This document shows, one piece after another, positions 57,101 to 64,000 of a stretch of DNA of 64,000 nt. The translations under genes were made by a program, and so were the position numbers. Every line of letters begins with the position of its first letter. The first letter of the stretch is position 1. This stretch comes from Brachionus koreanus. Taxonomy: Eukaryota; Rotifera; Eurotatoria; Ploima; Brachionidae. The stretch spans positions 1,664,157 to 1,728,156 of the forward strand of contig PJRA01000508.1 in the NCBI GenBank assembly GCA_016987375.1, given 5' to 3'. The notes beneath the pieces were generated by a model. That model worked only from the letters and a program-made list of their open reading frames with translations. It ran no database searches and was not told the DNA's origin.

Positions 57101-58611
57101 AATTCAATTAAAATTATTACTTAAAAGTTAAAAAAAATATTCTCTATGTATTTTTTTCAATTTTACAAAAATTTAACTCGTTCTATTTCACTAAAAAGTT
57201 CAATTTAAAATATGAAAAAACTAAAAATATAATATTGATAAATAATAATATGACAGTAGTAATTTTTAACCGGACTTAAAGTTTTTTTAATTTACTTATT
57301 TCCTTATAAATTTTATTTTTATTTATCTCTTTTATCTTAATAGATAAAACACTAAAGGGACGAAGGTCTTGTTAGGTATAAAATTCTCATTATCTAATAT
57401 ACACATTAATGGATGAATATGAATAAATAATAAAATATGAATGATTTTTTATATACAGATTCTAAGGATCTTTATTTAAAGCTAAAAAAATTTTATTTTT
57501 GAAAAAAAATGCTATTTAAAAAAGAAAAATGAAAAAAAAATTGGTCATTTTGATCATTAAATCAAAAAAAAAATAATTCTTTGGTTTTCATGAATTCAGA
57601 AGAGAATTTTTGATCAGAAAAGTCAAAATCACATAGTGTTGTAATCTGAGCTTGTTTTTTTTCAAAAACCTAATCAAATCTTCATTTAACACTAGAATAT
57701 TTTACTTTTTTATTGGATCTGAATTTTATTGATTTTTTACTATTTTAAGTTTTAGAAATTTCATTTTATTTTTAAATCGTTTAAGATTATTTTATTGTTT
57801 TATAAATAAATTAGAAAAAAATAATATTTAAAAAATTTATTTTTTGTTTTTCTTAACAGAAATACTGATAATTACGATTCGGACTATGAATCAAGCGAAC
57901 CAGCAACCACATCACACACACCATCATACTTAAGATCTTCATATTTGTATTCAAAACCGACAAATATTGATGATTATTCGTTGTCACCATTGAAATCATC
58001 TTCAATAACCTCATGGCGCAAAGGATTCAAAAACTTGGATGCTGATGATGATGAACTATTGTTGCAACCACAGCCACGATATTCTAAATATACTCCAAGT
58101 TCATGTAAGCTTTATTCTTAGCCGTTTATGAACACGATTAATATGCATGTTCTAATCTCTAATTGCTTTTTGTCTTAAAATAAAAATAACTTTGTAAAAA
58201 ACCAGGAACCCTGTTTGCTTTAAGTCTTTAAAGTATAAAAACTTATGATTTTTAGTTGGTATGCGAAGTAGACTTTGGTCATACGGTTCATCTAGAAATG
58301 ATCGGGCTAGATCTGTTGCTCACATTTATGATCAAGAAGTTGCCATGAATAGCATTAGAGACAACAAATCCAAATCGAATTTGTATGCAAGTAGAAGTAG
58401 CGTTAGCAGAGTTTATGATGATCATGACGAACCAGTTGGAATAAAAGGCCCTAGTAAACAAGACTATGGTAAATATATTGATCGTTTAGACGCTGAGCCA
58501 AGCTTGGCATATAAAAAAAGCCACTCGCCAGACTTGAGATCTAATGTTGAAAATAGAGCTTCGCTTCTATCAGAGCATTCTGTGCAACCCTCTCAACAAG
58601 AATTGGAATGA
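51198..58611 (+). CDS. Prm: paramyosin, with long C-terminal tail (5' exon(s) missing)
   Basis: Eleven exons join in phase to 1013 residues: 51198-51254, 51303-51389, 51444-51689, 51749-52191, 54254-54386, 54440-54656, 54713-55458, 55515-55706, 55765-56084, 57860-58104, 58256-58611. About 813 residues are uninterrupted heptad coiled coil, almost free of proline. Paramyosin forms the core of invertebrate thick filaments. It is preferred over myosin heavy chain because the N-terminal part aligns with the paramyosin start region (LRELEEELKVEKEIK; ENEESNILLKRRHQE) and the rod ends like paramyosin (QIELSEEQ...RLQRELEDAEERAE). No motor-domain exons precede it in the window. The last two exons add about 200 Ser/Tyr/Asp-rich residues (SYLRSSYLYSKP; SRSSVSRVYDDHDE), much longer than the usual short tail. 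Two introns are large (2.06 and 1.78 kb) and hold mobile elements; the rest are about 50 nt. The start is not in the recognised exons. Confidence 0.92.
53067..53213. mobile_element. fold-back element (about 55-bp imperfect inverted repeat) in a paramyosin intron
   Basis: The left arm 53067-53121 (AATCAATTCTGCAAAATGTT ... TTAAAACCATA) and right arm 53158-53213 (TATGGTTTTAGAT ... TTTGCAGAATTGATT) are reverse complements with a few mismatches around a 36-nt loop. Such structure in AT-rich intron DNA suggests a MITE or fold-back transposon. No second copy is seen in this window. Confidence 0.75.
56741..56945 (+). mobile_element. tRNA-derived SINE with poly(A) tail
   Basis: The head (from 56746) reads GCCCGTATAGCCGAGTGGCT and carries a pol III A box (TAGCCGAGTGG) and B box (GGTTCAAAACC, 56797-56807), as in a tRNA with poorly paired acceptor stem. 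It continues into an unrelated 110-bp body and ends in TAGGGTCC followed by about a dozen A's. An 11-bp direct repeat AATGTTTTATA flanks it at 56730-56740 and 56946-56956: a target-site duplication. It is on the sense strand of the paramyosin intron 56085-57859. Confidence 0.88.
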
Positions 58612-60990
58612 AAATTTAAAAAAAAATAATTTTAAAAATATTACTTATAGCAACTTTCAATAAATGCTCAAGTACTTTAATTTTAAAATTTTAGAACCCT
58701 GGTTTTTGGAAAGATTAGTTGAAAAGTTTAAATAGTCAGATAAAATCCATGCTGCATGGGCTCATTTAGCATGATGGTTTTTTTACACCAGGCTAAATAT
58801 TATGCTTAAGATTTATCAAATTTTAATTTTGTTTATATTTAGCCAAAAGCTTTTATGAATGATTTGAGTAATTAAAGAATGCTAAAACATACAATATGGC
58901 TCTATTAGATCTATCTTTTTTGATTAAATATTAATTTTTTTTTAATTTTTCTTAGAGATGGCATTATAAAAATGAATTGTTCCTATGAAGACCAAATTTC
59001 AACCATTTAATGAAAAACATACATCGATTATTTTAACCATTTTTGTATTGTCGAAAAGCATCTAATAGTTCTTCTATGAGATACGAACTATTAATTATTG
59101 CTTTTTTAAGAAAATTTTTTTTTCATTAAATATTCTAGCTTATAAGATTAGACTAAATAAAAATTGAGTTTTATTTTACTAGTACCTTCTAGCTGATTAC
59201 TTTTTTTTTAAAGATTTACTTTTAAATCAACGAATATTTGTATAAATATCACAGAAAATCATTATTTTTTTATCCTATTCAAATGATTTATTTTAATATC
59301 TTTGAGCATCTATTTTATTTGACTCTATCATCTAAGTTATGAGTATTTTGTTTGTTTTTTTTGTTCTGTTTAAATTAAAATAAAAGAAATTTGAAATAAA
59401 ATTTTGTTTTATTTTTTATTCAATCTTTTTAAATTAACTTAAATTTTATTTTTAAAAATTTTTCGATCTATACGGGAATAAAATAAATATAAAATTTTTT
59501 TCTTAAAGTAAAATAGCCTTACACAAAAAAGTATTTGGTCCAAAATTTATTTTCTCACTGTGCATAGATTTTTTTTTCGTTGTTTAAAAATTATGAAAAA
59601 TTTCATAAAATTCTCTAATAAATAAAATTAATACTTCTAAAAATGATTTTTTATTTGATAAAGTAACGTAATTATTCAATTTTTAAAGCATTTCACTTTT
59701 GTGACTACCATATATCATATAATTATATAAAAACATTAATATAAAAACATAGTAAAACATAAATTTTTTTGTTACCAATAGGAGAAAAAAAAATTTTTGA
59801 ATTCTGCGCTTAGCCAAATTTTTAGGGTGGGTCAAAAAAATTTTTTTTGAAAAAGTTGATGTGAAAAATTTGGCCAACACCAGGTTTTCATATACGTGTA
59901 ATTAAAAAATGAGGTCGAAAACCGAATTTGAAGATAGTGTAGAAGTTTTGCATCGCATGAACTTTATTCAAAGTAGATTTTTTGAAAGTATATTATATCT
60001 GATAGGCTTCTTCATATTTCCATAACTCTTTTAATGCTAATTTAATTCTTGTGATGTAATTTGAAATTTAAAAATTAAAATTAATATTAAGTTTTTTGCT
60101 AGTTTGATTAAAGCAAAAGTAAAACAAAAATATTAGAAAGAAACTATGTTGTGAATAATTTAGTTATTTAGACAAATTGAATATTTTTTCTGAAAGATAA
60201 TTTCTTTTTAGAATTAAAAACAAAATACAAATTTTTAAAGGCTATTTTATGAAATTTTATTTCTATTAAGAAATATTTGCGATTCAATTCTTTAAAAAGA
60301 GATCTAAAAAACCCCTCGTTAGATAAAAAAAAATTGTTTATGTTTTCAATCTAATTTTTATTAAGTTGATTTTAGAATTTTAGAATTATCATCTTCATTT
60401 AAATTCGTTTCCCTTGATTAGATTTAAAGAGCTTTAATTAGGAAAAAGTGCCGAATAATAAGACCCATTACATATTGTTGAGAAATAATCTGAATAGAAA
60501 CGATCTCTAATGGATTAACCATTTGGATATTTTTACTGAAGATTAGCAAATAGATTAGTGATAAAAAAATGATGCTCCAAGCATTATACATTTTACTAAC
60601 CATTTTTAGAAAATTTAAACTAAACTGTTAAATTTTTTCAATTGAAATTTTTTAATGTAATCTATTTTTTAAAATAAAGTTTGAATAATTAAACAATCAT
60701 TTTTATAACTAATAAATGAAATGAAGTTCGTGATCTACAAATTTGAAGATTTTAAAAGCTTATTTTTCTTTTTATCTGAAAATATTTTGATATTAAAACC
60801 TTTGGTCACTGGCCACGGTATGTCTAATATCAATTTTTTTTGTTTTTAATCTAAAATTTCATTTATGAAAATTTTTTATTAAACAAAAAATAAAACTTAT
60901 TCCCTATTTTGATTATAAACTGGAATAAATTTTGAAATGGATTAGATTAAAATTACAATAATAAAAAATTTTAAAAAATTTAGGCTTTAT
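58612..60990. other. AT-rich spacer between convergent paramyosin and GPCR genes
   Basis: Paramyosin 3' UTR (AATAAA-like at 58659-58664, CAATAAATG) followed by AT-rich DNA. The 65-residue minus frame at 59683-59880 appears to be chance. Nothing else recognised. Confidence 0.4.
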
Positions 60991-62319
60991 TCACAAAAAT
61001 TGTGTTCCTTCGTTTGATTTTGCCAAACGGTTGTGACCATTTACATCTTCATACAATTTACGTCTGAATATTTTTCGAATTAAATGAGTAGAACTATGTC
61101 TAAATGACTCGTTTGAAAAAGCATAAATCATCGGATTGACAGACGAGTTAGCATAACTCATTGTATGAGCAATCATTTTTAATAAATATGAGCTAAAACG
61201 CTTCGGAAAGTTTTTGTCTAAACGGTACCAAGTGGCCAAAAAATTAACCGGGAACCATAAAACAATGAATGTTAGAGTCAAAAATATGACTATTTTGGTA
61301 ACGCGTTTATTTCTTATAATTGACATTTTACTCTTGTAAGTCTAGTAAAAAAAATTATCTTAAAAATAATAAAATTCTCAAAGGCCTTATTTGTTTACTG
61401 TATTTAAAGCTAGATTTTTAGTTTTTACTGCCATAAAGTGCAAAATTTTAATGTATGAAATGACTAAAACCACTGATGGAATCAAATAAGATACAACTGT
61501 CGAATACCATTGGGTCAAATTGCTCCAAAAATAGTCTTGTCTTTGCACACATTCTTCAACAATCACCGGATGAAATGTCCAATTTTGATCTGTCACATAG
61601 CTCTGCTCTTCAACATTGTAAGTTATTATATTCGGAATACTCAGTATCAACGAAACTAAAGAATTATTTTACATCACTCAAATAAAATTTTGAATTTTTC
61701 TTACCTAGCCAAATAAGACATGTTATGTAGAAAACAAATCCAGGGTTGCGCCAAGATTGTTTTCGTGTATTGCACACATAGTTACAACGATCTTGAGAGG
61801 AAATTTAGAATTATTTTAAATTTTTTTTTTTAAATTAGATTTACCAATGGTCATCATCATAAGAGTCAAACAAGTTGAGCACACAGTTACCTTTAAAACA
61901 GAAAAATATTTATGATTTTATTGGAAAAGAATTTCTCTCACAAATGAAGTATAGTGATATGCTTTGCATACAAAATTTCCAAAAGTCCAGCTTTCCATTA
62001 GATATGAATAAGTTGTTAAAGGAATACATGAGACAATAAATGCAATATCTGCACAAGCCAAATTAAATAGATAACATTGAGTAACATTTGTAAGTTTGTT
62101 GAATTTTATGATAGTAAAAACAACTAGTCCGTTTCCTAGAAGTCCAGTAATAGTTAGCATTATCCAAATAGATGCAAAAATAAGTCTACAATTGGGACAC
62201 TCGGTTGAATCTTCTTCGAGAAATCGAATGTTTATTTTTTCCAAAAAAGCTATCGGTGTTCGGTTCTCCCACATTTCGTCTTCAAATAAATCCAGGTTAA
62301 ATATGTCCTCAGTCCTCAT
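60991..62319 (-). CDS. neuropeptide-type class A GPCR (galanin/allatostatin-A-like)
   Basis: Five minus-strand exons (61942-62319, 61845-61890, 61705-61791, 61399-61655, 60991-61341) join in phase to 372 residues. All seven helices are present: TM1 GLLGNGLVVFTI, TM2 NLACADIAF, the peptide-receptor signature WTFGNFVCK before TM3, TM3 ending MTIDRCNYVCNTRK, TM6 VLWFPVNFL and TM7 NPMIYAFSNESFR. The N-terminus has NRT glycosylation context. The E/DRY triad reads DRC. After it, CNTRK resembles the HSRR segment of galanin/allatostatin-A receptors; this and WxFGxxxCK make such a peptide receptor likely, but somatostatin/allatostatin-C-like or other peptide classes are not excluded. Extracellular loop 2 carries the cysteine partner (VEECVQRQ). 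It is intron-containing, unlike the GPCR at the other end of the window. The ligand is unknown. Confidence 0.88.
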
Positions 62320-64000
62320 TTCATTTGAACTTAGTCCGATTTATTGTTTGTTTATATATTTTTTTTATTTTTAGCTTTTTTTTCTAAAATTTAAATAAAC
62401 AAATTGAAAGATTTTAATGACCCTTTATTAAAAAATTGCTTTTTTCTTGTGTATGCGAGCAATTTTTTTTCTAATTTAGAAATGTGTAACCGGCAACACG
62501 TTTTACCAATTTGCTGAACAAGTTTTTCTACACGAGAAATAATCAAATTAAATAAGGCAATAGAAATATTTAGCTGATCAGGTGTTGATATTTCTTCAAT
62601 GTATTTTCCTCATATTTTAGATATCTGAATTAAATAAAATAAAAAAAGAACATAAAATATTTATTTACACAATCAAAATTTTAATTTAATTAGATTTTTT
62701 TGTGTTTTTTTATCTAACTGCCTTTTATAATTTGTTAATGTAAAAATGTGCTTGAATGGCTTAAAGAAAGATTATCGATTCGGTAGCAAAATTAACCTTT
62801 GGAAATAAATATCTCGGAGAATTTGTGTATGTGTATGTGTTCTAAGCGCATAGTTGTTTAATGCTATGAGGAAGTTCGCTTATCTAAAAATTAATTTATG
62901 ATTTTTTTCCCCAAATTTTTGCCTCTTTTTCAAAATTAAAGGTTGTTGATAAATTTTAAAAATATAACTTAAATAAAATTTCTAATAGATTTTTAATTGT
63001 GATCAAACTACTTTATTAATTAAAAAAAAACCTTTAAATAGACTAGATCTACATCTTGATAATATTCTGATTTTTTATTAAGTATATTTTTCTTTTGCTT
63101 TATTAAAATTTAAAAAGCCATATGGTTTAAATTAGAAAAAAAGACTTAAAAATATTCAAGTGTTTTAAATTTTTCAACAAAAGTATTGAGTCAATCTCTT
63201 TTGGTTTTAAAATACCTCGAATAACTATGCTCCCACGCATTTTCCGATAGATTGCTTTCCAAAAACAAATTATATATTCTTTAGCTAAAAAATAGACTGA
63301 TATGTCTTTCAATCAAGTCTGAGTATCAAAGGTTTTATTTGTTTTTTTGTTGTTGCTGATAATAATTATACAACCTTGATGTGATAAAAATAATTTGATG
63401 AAAAATGTAATATATTTTAAAAAGTACCATCAACTTAATTGTCAAAATTAAATTGTGATTTTTATCACGAAATATAATTTTTCAATGATAAAAATAAGCA
63501 TTTTTCGGTTTTTTTCTGTCAAAAAAATTTGGAAAACATTCTTCTGTTTTTGGCAATTATTTATTCTAACTTTTTTAAAAGCCGAATTTTGTTTTAAATC
63601 AATAAATTCTAGATGCTTTATAAATTGAAATTTGCAGGAAACTAATTTATAATTGAGTTTAAAAATAAGCCTGATTTTATTATAATTAAAGAATACTTGT
63701 TCTTTTTTTAACTTGTTTAAAATTGAAGAATACTGCTCAGCTTTTATTTTTATTAAAAGCAGAGTTAAAAAATAATTTTTAGATCCTTTGAATTATTTCT
63801 TTCTTTGGCTCATTACAATGCCAAATTAAATATAAAATAGCTCAAAATTTTTCTGAAATAAATAAAAATGTATAATAAAAAGCACATAATAGCTAATATT
63901 TTCAATTAAACGTGGCTAAAATTGGTGATTAAACTATTTTAAAGGTATCATCTAATCTTGTTTTATCAAAGAAGCCATATAGCAATAAATAAATTATTTA
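62320..64000. other. AT-rich spacer upstream of the peptide GPCR
   Basis: Expected promoter of the minus-strand GPCR at its left part. Small frames at 62096-62374 and 63127-63312 are a shadow of the GPCR and a chance frame respectively. No repeat or RNA gene recognised. Confidence 0.4.

Noticed and set aside
51198..58611. Myosin heavy chain
   Set aside because: No motor-domain exons precede it, the rod begins and ends like paramyosin, and total rod length fits paramyosin.

Overview
This window is nuclear DNA of a small-genome animal. It is roughly three quarters A+T, most introns are about 45-60 nt with GT-AG borders, and genes are separated by AT-rich spacers littered with decayed transposons. 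Animal-only or ciliary families (procollagen lysyl hydroxylase, Otx, paramyosin, NPHP5/IQCB1, CFAP107, cereblon, peptide GPCRs) rule out fungi, plants and most protists. Composition, tiny introns, single-exon rhodopsin-like GPCRs and acceptor-like sites just before start codons are compatible with a monogonont rotifer such as Brachionus. That species-level call is an inference from style, not from a marker gene.

Layout: a single-exon rhodopsin-like GPCR (minus, 267-1439); 10 kb of AT-rich spacer with LINE and TIR-element relics; a 14-exon procollagen-lysine 2-oxoglutarate 5-dioxygenase (plus, 11686-14589) facing a membrane C-type-lectin-like gene (minus, 14672-15415); a long Otx locus (homeobox exons 20630-22116) flanked by about 5 kb and 8.7 kb of gene-poor DNA; IQCB1/NPHP5 (plus, 30923-33315) and CFAP107 (plus, 34771-35887), both ciliary; cereblon and a small UQCC6/Brawnin-like gene in tight tandem (minus, 37492-39362); MRPL3 (plus, 39731-41651, broken by a 50-N assembly gap); an orphan disordered protein (plus, 44030-45091); a cluster of LINE relics (45.6-48.8 kb); paramyosin (plus, 51198-58611, 5' end not found); and a five-exon peptide GPCR (minus, 60991-62319).

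Functional links visible from order: UQCC6 and MRPL3 are divergent and both mitochondrial; UQCC6 and cereblon are 62 nt apart with a splice-acceptor-like site between them, suggesting a two-gene operon resolved by spliced-leader trans-splicing; IQCB1 and CFAP107 are neighbouring cilium genes on one strand.

The repeat fraction is informative. Two short TIR-element families (three copies each) can be assembled from this window alone, one of them twice nested in LINE reverse-transcriptase relics. There is also a tRNA-derived SINE with intact target-site duplications in a paramyosin intron, a fold-back element in another paramyosin intron, and several LINE 3' ends with AAT- or AAATA-type tails.
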